Assembly (NCBI GenBank): GCA_002102225.1
Contig: LQPB01000030.1
Span: forward strand, 42,089-106,088
DNA: 64,000 nucleotides
DNA from: Mycobacterium interjectum
GTDB taxonomy: Bacteria; Actinomycetota; Actinomycetes; Mycobacteriales; Mycobacteriaceae
Direction of reading: 5' to 3'
Both the position numbers and the translations under genes were made by a program. Below, piece by piece: positions 16,955 through 25,212 of the stretch (its first letter is position 1; the number at the start of each line of letters is the position of its first letter). The notes under the pieces are model-generated. The model was not told the origin of the DNA, did not search any database, and saw only the letters and a list, made by a program, of their open reading frames with translations.

Positions 16955-18061
16955 ATGAGTGACCAGAAGCCGTTGGGCGCGCCGGAGGCGCAGACGGACG
17001 TACGAGTCGCCATCGTTGGCGTCGGGAACTGCGCGTCTTCGCTGGTTCAGGGCGTGCAGTACTACCTCGACGCGGACGAGAACAGCGCCGTGCCCGGGCT
17101 GATGCACGTGAAGTTCGGTCAGTACCACGTGCGCGACGTCAAGTTCGTCGCCGCGTTCGACGTGGACGCCAAGAAGGTCGGGTTCGACCTGTCGGAGGCC
17201 ATCTTCGCGTCGGAGAACAACACCATCAAGATCGCCGACGTGCCGCCCACCAACGTGACGGTGCAACGCGGCCCGACGCTCGACGGCATCGGCAAGTACT
17301 ACGCCGACACCATCGAGCTTTCCGACGCCGAGCCCGTGGACGTGGTCAAGGTCCTCCGGGAGAACGACGTCGACGTGCTGGTGTCCTACCTGCCGGTGGG
17401 CTCGGAGGAGGCCGACAAGTTCTACGCCCAGTGCGCGATCGACGCCGGCGTGGCGTTCGTCAACGCGCTGCCGGTGTTCATCGCCTCGGACCCGGTGTGG
17501 GCCAAGAAGTTCGCCGACGCCGGCGTCCCGATCGTCGGTGACGACATCAAGAGCCAGGTCGGCGCCACCATCACCCACCGCGTGATGGCCAAGCTGTTCG
17601 AGGACCGCGGCGTGCAGCTCGACCGCACCATGCAGCTCAACGTGGGCGGCAACATGGACTTCCTCAACATGCTCGAGCGCGAGCGGCTGGAGTCCAAGAA
17701 GATCTCCAAGACCCAGGCCGTGACGAGCAACCTGCAGCGCGAGTTCAAGACCAAGGACGTGCACATCGGGCCGTCCGACCACGTGGGCTGGCTCGACGAC
17801 CGCAAGTGGGCCTACGTGCGGCTGGAGGGCCGCGCGTTCGGTGACGTGCCGCTGAACCTGGAGTACAAGCTCGAGGTGTGGGACTCGCCGAACTCCGCCG
17901 GCGTCATCATCGACGCGGTGCGGGCGGCCAAGATCGCTAAGGACCGCGGGATCGGCGGGCCGGTGGTTCCGGCGTCGGCCTATTTGATGAAGAGCCCGCC
18001 GCAGCAGCTGCCCGACGACGTCGCGCGGACGCAGCTCGAAGAGTTCATCATCGAGGGGTAA
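16955..18061 (+). CDS. ino1: Inositol-3-phosphate synthase
   Basis: Ino1 converts glucose 6-phosphate to 1L-myo-inositol 1-phosphate with bound NAD, feeding phosphatidylinositol, PIMs, lipoarabinomannan and mycothiol. The 368 residues show the NAD-binding start [18 protein letters not shown] (~18-35), and the catalytic-domain signature around [18 protein letters not shown] and [13 protein letters not shown]. Length and sequence match the archaeal/actinobacterial short form (Rv0046c). Ribosome-binding site GTGAGGAG. A perfect 15-bp hairpin lies 15 bp after the stop. Confidence 0.97.
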   Translation: MSDQKPLGAPEAQTDVRVAIVGVGNCASSLVQGVQYYLDADENSAVPGLMHVKFGQYHVRDVKFVAAFDVDAKKVGFDLSEAIFASENNTIKIADVPPTNVTVQRGPTLDGIGKYYADTIELSDAEPVDVVKVLRENDVDVLVSYLPVGSEEADKFYAQCAIDAGVAFVNALPVFIASDPVWAKKFADAGVPIVGDDIKSQVGATITHRVMAKLFEDRGVQLDRTMQLNVGGNMDFLNMLERERLESKKISKTQAVTSNLQREFKTKDVHIGPSDHVGWLDDRKWAYVRLEGRAFGDVPLNLEYKLEVWDSPNSAGVIIDAVRAAKIAKDRGIGGPVVPASAYLMKSPPQQLPDDVARTQLEEFIIEG

Positions 18062-18076
18062 CTCTCCGGTTTCATC

Positions 18077-18120
18077 GACTGTGGGGTGAGGGACGCGTCA
18101 GGCGACCTCACCCCACAGTC
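18077..18120 (+). terminator. Perfect 15-bp hairpin after ino1
   Basis: GACTGTGGGGTGAGG (18077-18091), a 14-nt loop, then the exact complement CCTCACCCCACAGTC (18106-18120). No U-run follows, as is common for mycobacterial terminators. It separates ino1 from the accessory operon. Confidence 0.65.
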
Positions 18121-18161
18121 GTCTTCGGCCCAATTCGTCGACACGGCGCTGTGCGGGTGCT

Positions 18162-18167
18162 TAGCAT
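18162..18167 (+). promoter_or_regulatory. -10 box before the LLM ketoreductase-like gene
   Basis: TAGCAT ends 9 nt before ATG 18177, consistent with a leaderless or very short leader mRNA for the four-gene operon. Confidence 0.4.
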
Positions 18168-18176
18168 CAGTTCTCG

Positions 18177-19304
18177 ATGAGAGTCCAACCCGCCGCGTTC
18201 CTGCGCACGACGCTCCCGCTCGATTTGTCGCGCCTCGCCGAGCTCGACGGCGGTCGGTACCACTCGATCTGGCTTCCCGACCACATGGTCAGCTTCTGGC
18301 CCGACTCGATCTGGACTCCGGAGTTCACCGACCTGGCCAACGCCTCGCCGTCGCCGCACCGCCACCTCGATGGCCTGGCCGTGGCCGCCGCGGCCGCGGT
18401 GCTGACCGAGACGGTTCCGCTCGTCAGCGCCGTGGTGGACACCGTGCGCCGGCATCCTTCCCTGCTGGCCCAGACCGCCCTGACCATCGATCACCTCGCC
18501 AAGGGGCGCTTCGTCCTCGGCCTGGGCAGCGGCGAAAGCGAGAACACGCTGCCCTACGGCTTCGACTTCGCGCGGCCGGTCAGCCGGTTCGAGGAGGCGC
18601 TGACCGTGATCCGGCTGCTCTGGGAAAGCGACGGCCCGATCGATTTCCACGGACGGTTCTACTCGCTGCGGCACGCCCGGCTGGACACCGAACCCTACGA
18701 AGGCCGGCTGCCACCGATCTGGATCGGCGCCAGCGGCCCGAGGATGCTCGACATCGCCGGCCGATACGCCGACGGGTGGTGGCCCGCCGGCGCGTGGACG
18801 CCGGAGCAGTACGCCGAGATGCTCGGCGCGGTGAGGGCCTCCGCCGACCGCGCAGGCCGCGACCCGCTGGCGATCACGCCGTGCTTCATCCAGGTGTGTC
18901 TGATCGGACGGGACGAGGACGACCTCGCCGAGATCTTGCGGGCCCCCCTGGTCAAGGCGTTCCTGCTGCAGGTGTCGGCAAAGACGTTGCGCGGCTTCGG
19001 CTTCGAACACCCCATGGGGGAAGCCTGGCGCGGATTTCAGGACATCGACCCCGCGGTGCTCACCCGCGAACGGATCATCGACTTCCTGGACCGCGTGCGG
19101 CCCGAGATGGTGCTGGCCGTGGTCCCGCACGGCACGCCGAAAGAGGTCGCGAAAATCGTCAAGTCATATGTGGACGCGGGTCTGCGCGTGCCCAAGATCC
19201 TCGACTACGGGGCCATGGCCGGCCAGGCGCACGCGGTGGGTTCGGTGCTGAATGTTCGGGCGGCCGAGGACGAACTCCTCCGGCTCTGCGGGGACATGTC
19301 GTGA
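18177..19304 (+). CDS. F420/flavin-dependent LLM oxidoreductase, phthiodiolone ketoreductase-like
   Basis: This 375-residue protein has a luciferase-like TIM barrel. Motifs HSIWLPDHMVSFW, LTIDHLAKGRFVLGLGSGESEN and YGFDFARPVSRFEEALTVIRLLW closely follow Rv2951c, the ketoreductase that reduces phthiodiolone in PDIM/phenolic glycolipid synthesis. The substrate may therefore be a ketone on a long-chain lipid, with reduced F420 as likely donor; both are inferences. It is first in an operon: its stop overlaps the sulfotransferase GTG by 4 bp (GTGA at 19301). Confidence 0.82.
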   Translation: MRVQPAAFLRTTLPLDLSRLAELDGGRYHSIWLPDHMVSFWPDSIWTPEFTDLANASPSPHRHLDGLAVAAAAAVLTETVPLVSAVVDTVRRHPSLLAQTALTIDHLAKGRFVLGLGSGESENTLPYGFDFARPVSRFEEALTVIRLLWESDGPIDFHGRFYSLRHARLDTEPYEGRLPPIWIGASGPRMLDIAGRYADGWWPAGAWTPEQYAEMLGAVRASADRAGRDPLAITPCFIQVCLIGRDEDDLAEILRAPLVKAFLLQVSAKTLRGFGFEHPMGEAWRGFQDIDPAVLTRERIIDFLDRVRPEMVLAVVPHGTPKEVAKIVKSYVDAGLRVPKILDYGAMAGQAHAVGSVLNVRAAEDELLRLCGDMS

Positions 19305-20470
19305 CCGCACCGTTGAGCGCCGCCGAGATGCTGGCCTCCGCGGAGGCGGAGACGGGATTGCACGACTACGGCGACCCCACGTTGCCGGAGCGATTCGCCG
19401 TCGCCGTCGACCATCTCAACAGTCTCCGCATGGACGCCGACGGGAAATGGGAAGCGGCACAGGTGTGTCGGTGGCTGCTGACCTCGCGCCTGGAATTCAT
19501 CGAAGACCGCAACCGCTACCCGATCGGGGACGAAGTGGTCGATGCGCCGATGTTCGTCACCGGCGAACCACGTTCGGGCACAACGCTGATGCACGCGTTG
19601 ATGTCCGTCGATCCCGGGGCCCGGGCGCTGCGCTTCTGGGAAGTCATGTATCCCTCGCCACCGCCGGGCCTCGCCGGTCCCGACGACGCCAGACGCCAGC
19701 GGGCCGACGCCGACTGGCGCGAGATCAACGCCAAGCTGCCCAAGTGGCTGCACAGCCACCCTTACAACGACATGCTCGGCGACGGCCTGCCCGAGGACGA
19801 ACGCACCTGGGCGTTCGATTTCCGGGTGATGACACCGACGGCGTGGTGGCGGGTGCCGATGCAGTCGTTGGTCGGCGGGCTGGCCACCGACGCGACGGCC
19901 CAATATCGGCTGCACAAGGCCATGCTGCAACAACTGCAATACCGCCGACCGCGTAAGTACTGGGTGCTCAAGGGGTTTCACGGGTTCCGGCTCAGGGAAC
20001 TTTTCGCGACTTATCCCGACGCGCACCTGGTCTGGCTGCACCGCGATCCCGTCCAGGTGGCCGCGTCGCGCACCATGATGATGGCCGACATCGCCGAGGG
20101 TATCGTCGGCCCGGTCGACCTGCACGCCGAGGCGAAAAAGCACCTCGAGATGACCCGGGCCAGCATCGCCAACACCATGAGCAACCCGCTGGTCGACGAT
20201 CCGCGCATCCTGCACATCCGCTACACCGACTTCATCGCCGATCCCGTGGCCGCGGTGGGGCGCTACTACGCGTTCTGCGGTCGCGAGCTGAGCACCGACG
20301 CCGCGTCGGCGATGCGCGCGTATCTGGCCGCCAATCGCGGCGACCGTTATGGCAAGTTCGCCTACTCCACCCAGCTACTGGTCGACATCGGCGAAGACCT
20401 CGACGCGCTACACGCCGAATTCCGGCCGTTCCGTGAGCGTTTCGGCGTCGCGATCGAAAATCGGGCGTGA
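19301..20470 (+). CDS. PAPS-dependent sulfotransferase family protein
   Basis: This 389-residue protein starts at GTG 19301, which overlaps the previous stop. The 5'-phosphosulfate-binding loop is GEPRSGTTLMHALM (~residue 87), and the 3'-phosphate-binding region is VWLHRDPVQVAASRTMMM (~245-262). The central FPxxxxWW-type segment TPTAWWRVPMQSL is present. These proteins move sulfate from PAPS to a hydroxyl, often on lipids or trehalose glycolipids in mycobacteria. The preceding ketoreductase could supply the hydroxyl. No signal peptide, so cytoplasmic. Confidence 0.85.
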   Translation: MTAPLSAAEMLASAEAETGLHDYGDPTLPERFAVAVDHLNSLRMDADGKWEAAQVCRWLLTSRLEFIEDRNRYPIGDEVVDAPMFVTGEPRSGTTLMHALMSVDPGARALRFWEVMYPSPPPGLAGPDDARRQRADADWREINAKLPKWLHSHPYNDMLGDGLPEDERTWAFDFRVMTPTAWWRVPMQSLVGGLATDATAQYRLHKAMLQQLQYRRPRKYWVLKGFHGFRLRELFATYPDAHLVWLHRDPVQVAASRTMMMADIAEGIVGPVDLHAEAKKHLEMTRASIANTMSNPLVDDPRILHIRYTDFIADPVAAVGRYYAFCGRELSTDAASAMRAYLAANRGDRYGKFAYSTQLLVDIGEDLDALHAEFRPFRERFGVAIENRA

Positions 20471-20471
20471 C

Positions 20472-21287
20472 ATGGCAGATCCCGTCACACCAGCCCACCC
20501 CCGTCTGTCCGTGCACGACGTCACCTTCTACGGCGCACCGGCGGCCGAGCTGGAGGCGAATTGGGCGACGCTGGGCGTGTCGCGGCTGAGCATCCTGGAT
20601 ACCGAGCTGTTCGATCCAGAATTTCGCACGCCGTTGCGGCGCAATCGTTATGCCGTCGAGGCGGTCTATCACTTGTTCGCGGGCGGCAGTCTTTGCGGCG
20701 ACCCCCAGGCCGCGCAGGACGGGTTGTGCCGCGTGATCGACGCCGCGGCCGGGGTGCGAGCGAGCACCGTCTACCTGCTCACCGGTGGTCGCGGTGACCT
20801 TTCCTGGGGACAGGCCGCCGAACGGTTTTGCGCCATGGTCGCCCCCTGCGCGGCGCATGCTAAGGGCGCCGGTGTGGCGCTGGCCATCGAGAACGCCGCC
20901 AGCCTGTATGCCGACATCCATCTCACCCACACCCTGCGCGACACCATCACACTGGCCGAGATGGCCGACCTGAGCGTGTGCATCGACGTGTTTCACTGTT
21001 GGGCCGAAGGCGATTTCGAGGCGATGGTGCAGCGGGCGCTGCCGCGGACGGCGCTCATCCAATTGAGCGACTACGTGCTCGGCGATCGGGCGTTGCCGGG
21101 CCGGGCGGTTCCGGGCGACGGCGCGATTCCCCTGGAAAGCTTCGTCGCCCAAGCGCTCGCCGGCGGCTACCGCCACGGTTTCGACCTGGAACTGATCGGC
21201 CCCCGCATTGACCGGGAGGGCCGCCTGGAATCCGCCCGGCGCGCATGCGATGTCGTCGGTGCGATGCTCGACGGACTGGGTGCGTGA
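20472..21287 (+). CDS. TIM-barrel protein, sugar isomerase/endonuclease IV-like superfamily
   Basis: This 271-residue protein begins one base after the sulfotransferase stop. It shows xylose isomerase-like TIM-barrel features: metal-binding residues at AIENAASLYADIHL (Glu), SVCIDVFHCWAEGD (Asp/His), LIQLSDYVLGD and a C-terminal FDLELIGP (Glu). This resembles IolE/hydroxypyruvate isomerase-like epimerases, but no specific substrate can be read. Part of the ketoreductase-sulfotransferase operon. Confidence 0.78.
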   Translation: MADPVTPAHPRLSVHDVTFYGAPAAELEANWATLGVSRLSILDTELFDPEFRTPLRRNRYAVEAVYHLFAGGSLCGDPQAAQDGLCRVIDAAAGVRASTVYLLTGGRGDLSWGQAAERFCAMVAPCAAHAKGAGVALAIENAASLYADIHLTHTLRDTITLAEMADLSVCIDVFHCWAEGDFEAMVQRALPRTALIQLSDYVLGDRALPGRAVPGDGAIPLESFVAQALAGGYRHGFDLELIGPRIDREGRLESARRACDVVGAMLDGLGA

Positions 21288-22498
21288 GGATGGCTTTCGG
21301 TGCCGGGCCCGACGACGCGGCGCTGCAATCGGCGTGGCACGAATTCTGCGCGCGCCTGCAGCGCGCGGGCGAGCAGGTCTTCAAGGACGCCAACCCCGCC
21401 TCGGGCGCCCACCGCGTCGACGCATTCCGCTTCCTGACCCAAAACCTGGGCCAGGCGTTCGATCTGGCGCTCGAGACGCGCGACACCCGCTACCCGGCGC
21501 TGCACACCTTCTGCGGGCCGACCCGCAAACTGGGCGGCGACTGCGCCGACTTCACCTACCAGCAGGCCTGGATCGACGGGCGGTCGGCCTACCGGCTGAC
21601 CGGCACCCGCGGCACCTCGCGCTTCTTCAACGTCACCGTCCAAGGCCCGCGCGTAGCGGGGCCGGGCGTGCTGCACGAACCCTTCGGCGACACACCGGAG
21701 GCCAACCTGTTCGGCCATCAACTCAGCGTCGCCGACGACGGACAATTCGAGCTCTACATCGGCGGGCCCGAGCGCGGGCCCAACTGGCTGCCAACCACGC
21801 CGGGCTCCCGAAAACTGTTCATCCGCCAGGGATTTGATCGCTGGGACGAGCTGCCGGCGCAAATGCGGATTGAACGGATCGACATGGCATCCCCCAAGCC
21901 GCTGCCGGCGCCCGACGCGATGATCGAGGCGATGGGCTGGGCGGGTGACTTCGTCACCGGCCTCATGGCGGACTGGCCCGACTTTCCCTTCACCTACGGC
22001 GGCGTCGACGCCGACACCCCGAACGCCTTCCCCGACGTCGGCGCGACCGACGCCGACCGCAAGCGCGGCCGCGCCGCCGCCAACATGTACTGGGAGCTTG
22101 CGCCCGACGAAGCGCTGATCCTCGAATTCGACGCCCACGACGGCCTGTGGATGCTCACCAACATGGGGGTGTTCTTCAACAGCATGGACTACCTGTACCG
22201 CCCGGTCAGCTACACGCCCAGCCGCACCAAGGTCGACCGGGACGGCAGAATTCGGCTGGTGATGGCGCACCGCGACCCGCAAGTGCACAACTGGTTGGAC
22301 ACCCAGGGCTTCGAACGCGGCAACCTCACCTACCGGCACATGCTCGAAGGCGAGCCCGTCGCGCTGGGCACCCGGACGGTCAAATTCGACGAGCTGATGA
22401 GCGCGTTGCCCGCCGACACGGCCACGGTCACCGCGGCACAGCGCACCGCCGCGATGTGGGAGCGGTTCCACGGCATCCGCCGGCGCTATTTGCTCTAG
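21284..22498 (+). CDS. DUF1214-type protein
   Basis: This 404-residue protein starts at GTG 21284, overlapping the TIM-barrel stop as GTGA; ATG 21290 is an alternative only two codons in. The sequence has conserved blocks ARYPALHTFCGPT-like (TRYPALHTFCGPTRKLGGD), FNVTVQGPR and a C-terminal NMGVFFNSMDYLYRP...HRDPQVHNWLDTQGFERG, which I recall from DUF1214-containing proteins. There is no signal peptide or membrane helix. Biochemical role unknown; the operon suggests action on the same lipid or glycan as the sulfotransferase. Confidence 0.65.
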   Translation: MRMAFGAGPDDAALQSAWHEFCARLQRAGEQVFKDANPASGAHRVDAFRFLTQNLGQAFDLALETRDTRYPALHTFCGPTRKLGGDCADFTYQQAWIDGRSAYRLTGTRGTSRFFNVTVQGPRVAGPGVLHEPFGDTPEANLFGHQLSVADDGQFELYIGGPERGPNWLPTTPGSRKLFIRQGFDRWDELPAQMRIERIDMASPKPLPAPDAMIEAMGWAGDFVTGLMADWPDFPFTYGGVDADTPNAFPDVGATDADRKRGRAAANMYWELAPDEALILEFDAHDGLWMLTNMGVFFNSMDYLYRPVSYTPSRTKVDRDGRIRLVMAHRDPQVHNWLDTQGFERGNLTYRHMLEGEPVALGTRTVKFDELMSALPADTATVTAAQRTAAMWERFHGIRRRYLL

Positions 22499-22563
22499 TC
22501 CTATGGTGGCGACCCGCTGCGCCCGGCGAGCCGCGCTTGCGATCGCCACGAGTCCTATGGTGG
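22497..22563 (+). repeat. 13-bp direct repeat carrying duplicated -10 box
   Basis: AGTCCTATGGTGG occurs at 22497-22509 and again at 22551-22563. Only the second copy places TATGGT (22556-22561) 6 nt before a start codon (GTG 22568), predicting leaderless transcription. A related CCTACGGTGG occurs at 23484-23493 before the next gene. Confidence 0.6.
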
Positions 22564-22567
22564 ATCC

Positions 22568-23482
22568 GTGAGCGCGATCCCCGAAGACGAACTGGCCGGA
22601 TTGTCCGAGTTCTCGCTGCTGTCCGAAAACGCCGAACAGGCCGGCGTCGCGGGGCCGCCGCCCGACGTCGAGCGGGTGGAGGCGGGCCCGGCGGATGCCA
22701 GGATCAGCGCGCTGCGCTGGGGCGCCACTCCCCCGCGCATCGTCTTCCTGCACGGCGGCGGGCAAAACGCGCACACCTGGGACACCGTCATCGTCGGCCT
22801 CGGGGAGCCGGCACTGGCCGTGGACCTTCCCGGGCACGGACATTCGGCATGGCGCGAGGACGGCGACTACTCGCCGCAGCTCAACGCCGACGCCCTGCTG
22901 CCCGCGCTACGCGAGCACGCGTCAAGTGCCGATGTCGTGGTCGGCATGTCACTGGGCGGGTTGACCGCGATCCGGCTGGGGGCGATCGCCCCCGAGCTGG
23001 TCAACGAGCTCGTCCTCATCGACGTCACCCCGTCGGCGTTGCAACGACACTCCGAGCTGACCAAGGAGCAACAAGGCACGGTGGCGTTGATGCACGGCGA
23101 GCGCGAGTTCGACAGCTTCCAGGCCATGCTCGACCTGACCACCGCCGCCGCACCGCATCGCGAGGTGAAAGCGCTGCGGCGCGGCGTCTTCCACAATTCC
23201 CGCCAACTCGACAACGGCAAGTGGACGTGGCGGTACGACGCCATCCGCAAATTCCCCGACTTCAACGGCCTGTGGGACGACGTCGACGGCCTTTCCGCGC
23301 CCATCACCCTCATCCGCGGGGGCTCGTCGGGCTTCGTCACCGACGACGACGCGGCCGAATTAGCGCGGCGCGCAACCAATTTCCGCACCGAGCACGTCGT
23401 CGAGAATTCGGGCCACTCCGTGCAAAGCGACCAGCCGCGCGCGCTGATCGACCTCCTGCGCGGAGTGCTCGGCTCGCGCTGA
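22568..23482 (+). CDS. Alpha/beta hydrolase (Rv0045c homologue)
   Basis: This 304-residue protein follows Rv0045c, an esterase active on short and branched acyl esters. Motifs: oxyanion hole FLHGGGQNAHTWD (~59-71), nucleophile elbow VGMSLGGLTAIR (Ser ~135), acid in the ITLIRGGSSGFVTDDD region, and catalytic His in ENSGHSVQSDQPR. Start is GTG 22568, preceded by a leaderless-type -10. The next gene begins 15 bp after the stop. Confidence 0.93.
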   Translation: MSAIPEDELAGLSEFSLLSENAEQAGVAGPPPDVERVEAGPADARISALRWGATPPRIVFLHGGGQNAHTWDTVIVGLGEPALAVDLPGHGHSAWREDGDYSPQLNADALLPALREHASSADVVVGMSLGGLTAIRLGAIAPELVNELVLIDVTPSALQRHSELTKEQQGTVALMHGEREFDSFQAMLDLTTAAAPHREVKALRRGVFHNSRQLDNGKWTWRYDAIRKFPDFNGLWDDVDGLSAPITLIRGGSSGFVTDDDAAELARRATNFRTEHVVENSGHSVQSDQPRALIDLLRGVLGSR

Positions 23483-23485
23483 GCC

Positions 23486-23491
23486 TACGGT
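23486..23491 (+). promoter_or_regulatory. -10 box of the Rv0044c-like gene
   Basis: TACGGT ends 6 nt before ATG 23498, in the same CCTACGGTGG context as the preceding gene's promoter. Confidence 0.5.
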
Positions 23492-23497
23492 GGTGTC

Positions 23498-24292
23498 ATG
23501 AATCCTGACCGCCCCATTCGTATCGGCGTGCAATTGCAGCCGCAGCAAGCCCCGCACTATCCCCAGATCCGCGACGCCGTGCGCCGCTGCGAAGACATCG
23601 GCGTCGACATCGCCTTCAACTGGGACCACTTCTTTCCGCTCTACGGCGATCCCGACGGCCCCCACTTCGAATGCTGGACCATGCTCGGGGCCTGGGCCGA
23701 ACAAACGTCGCGCATCCAGATCGGCGCGCTGGTGACGTGCAACTCCTACCGCAACCCGGAACTGCTGGCCGACATGGCCCGCACCGTCGACCACATCTCC
23801 GACGGCCGGCTCGTCCTGGGCATCGGTTCCGGCTGGAAGCAAAAGGATTACGACGAATACGGCTACGAGTTCGGGACCGCCGGCAGCCGACTGGACGACC
23901 TTGCGACGGCGATGCCACGGATCAAGGCGCGGCTGGCCAAGCTGAACCCGGCGCCGACCCGCGACATCCCGGTCCTCATCGGCGGCGGGGGCGAACGCAA
24001 GACCCTGCGACTGGTGGCGGAGCACGCCGATGTGTGGCACAGCTTCAGTTCCGCCGACGAGCTGCCCGCCAAGTCGGCCGTGCTGGAACGCCACTGCGCC
24101 GACGTCGGCCGCGACCCGGCCGCCATCGAACGCTCGGCCGCGGTCAACGGGTCGGTGACGGGCGGCGGTCTGATCGCCAACGCCGAAAACCTCGTGAGCC
24201 TGGGCGTCACGCTGCTGACGGTGGGCTGCGATGGGCCGGACTACGACCTGGCCGCCGCCGAGGCGCTGTGCAAGTGGCGCGACGGGCGTTGA
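23498..24292 (+). CDS. LLM-class F420-dependent oxidoreductase (Rv0044c homologue)
   Basis: This 264-residue protein has a luciferase-like barrel. It opens MNPDRPIRIGVQLQPQQAPHYPQIRDAVRRCEDIGVD, followed by FNWDHFFPLYGDPDG and ISDGRLVLGIGSGWKQKDY, with TIGR03854-type features of short mycobacterial F420 enzymes. Length matches Rv0044c. F420 use is inferred from family. The substrate is unknown; it is paired with the hydrolase in a conserved order. Confidence 0.9.
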   Translation: MNPDRPIRIGVQLQPQQAPHYPQIRDAVRRCEDIGVDIAFNWDHFFPLYGDPDGPHFECWTMLGAWAEQTSRIQIGALVTCNSYRNPELLADMARTVDHISDGRLVLGIGSGWKQKDYDEYGYEFGTAGSRLDDLATAMPRIKARLAKLNPAPTRDIPVLIGGGGERKTLRLVAEHADVWHSFSSADELPAKSAVLERHCADVGRDPAAIERSAAVNGSVTGGGLIANAENLVSLGVTLLTVGCDGPDYDLAAAEALCKWRDGR

Positions 24293-24431
24293 GAGCCGCG
24301 GGCGGAATTTGATTGCGCGTTTGCCCCGATTCATCCGCCAAACATCTGTAGTTGCGCGCCAAGACATGAGAAACTCTCTGCGCTAGATGGCCGAAGCGGT
24401 TTGACGGTATTGAAAGGCACTCAAGAAACGG

Positions 24432-25163
24432 ATGCCAAAGAAATACGGGGTCAAAGAAAAGGACCAGGTTGTTTCGCACATACTCAACCTGGTGCTGACG
24501 GGGAAACTGCGCAGCGGCGACCGCGTCGACCGCAACGAGATCGCCGTCGGGCTCGGGGTCAGCCGCGTCCCTATCCAGGAGGCGCTGGTCCAACTCGAAC
24601 ACGACGGCATCGTCTCCACCCGCTACCACCGCGGCGCTTTCGTCGAGCGATTCGACGAGGCCACCGTGCTCGAGCACCACGAACTCGATGGCCTGCTCAA
24701 CGGGATCGCGTCGGCGCGCGCGGCCACCAACCCCACGCCGCGAATCCTGGGACAACTCGATGCGCTCCTGCGATCGCTGCGCTCGGCGAAGGAATCCCGG
24801 GCGTTCTCGGAGATCGCCGGCGAATATCGGCGCACCATCAACGAGGAGTACGCGGGACCGCGGCTGCACGCCACAATCCGCGCGTCGCAAAACCTCATCC
24901 CCCGGGTGTTCTGGATGACCTACCAGTGCAGCCGCGACGAGATGCTGCCGTTCTACGAGGACGAAACGTCCGCAATACACCGGCGTGACCCCGAGGCCGC
25001 GCGGGCCGCGTGCGTCGGACGGTCCAACCTGATGGCCCAAACCATGCTGGCGGAACTGTTTCGGCGCAGGGTCTTCGCCGCGCCCGATGACATCGGCCAG
25101 GTTGCCCCGCAGGTCTTCAGCGGCGCCGAAGCCCCCATCGGCGCGCCGTCGATCGCCCTCTGA
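24432..25163 (+). CDS. GntR/FadR-type transcriptional regulator (Rv0043c homologue)
   Basis: This 243-residue protein has an N-terminal winged helix ([47 protein letters not shown], residues ~11-57) and a C-terminal FCD-type helical ligand domain ([15 protein letters not shown]...). GntR/FadR proteins sense small acids or sugars and often regulate neighbours. Here the gene is followed by an amino-acid ABC transporter in the same direction, which may be its target. A 139-bp gap without a gene precedes it. Confidence 0.9.
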   Translation: MPKKYGVKEKDQVVSHILNLVLTGKLRSGDRVDRNEIAVGLGVSRVPIQEALVQLEHDGIVSTRYHRGAFVERFDEATVLEHHELDGLLNGIASARAATNPTPRILGQLDALLRSLRSAKESRAFSEIAGEYRRTINEEYAGPRLHATIRASQNLIPRVFWMTYQCSRDEMLPFYEDETSAIHRRDPEAARAACVGRSNLMAQTMLAELFRRRVFAAPDDIGQVAPQVFSGAEAPIGAPSIAL

Positions 25164-25199
25164 CCGCCGCTTCGACGCGCCGCGTTTCCCGACTGCCGA

Positions 25200-25205
25200 T
25201 ACGGT
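25200..25205 (+). promoter_or_regulatory. -10 box of the ABC transporter operon
   Basis: TACGGT ends 7 nt before ATG 25213, favouring this start over GTG 25210. Confidence 0.45.
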
Positions 25206-25212
25206 AGCCGTG

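Noticed and set aside
21167..22843. 558-codon frame on the minus strand opposite the DUF1214 gene
   Set aside because: It is a mirror of the high-GC third-position pattern of the true + strand genes; its product has no recognisable domain and runs across two genes.
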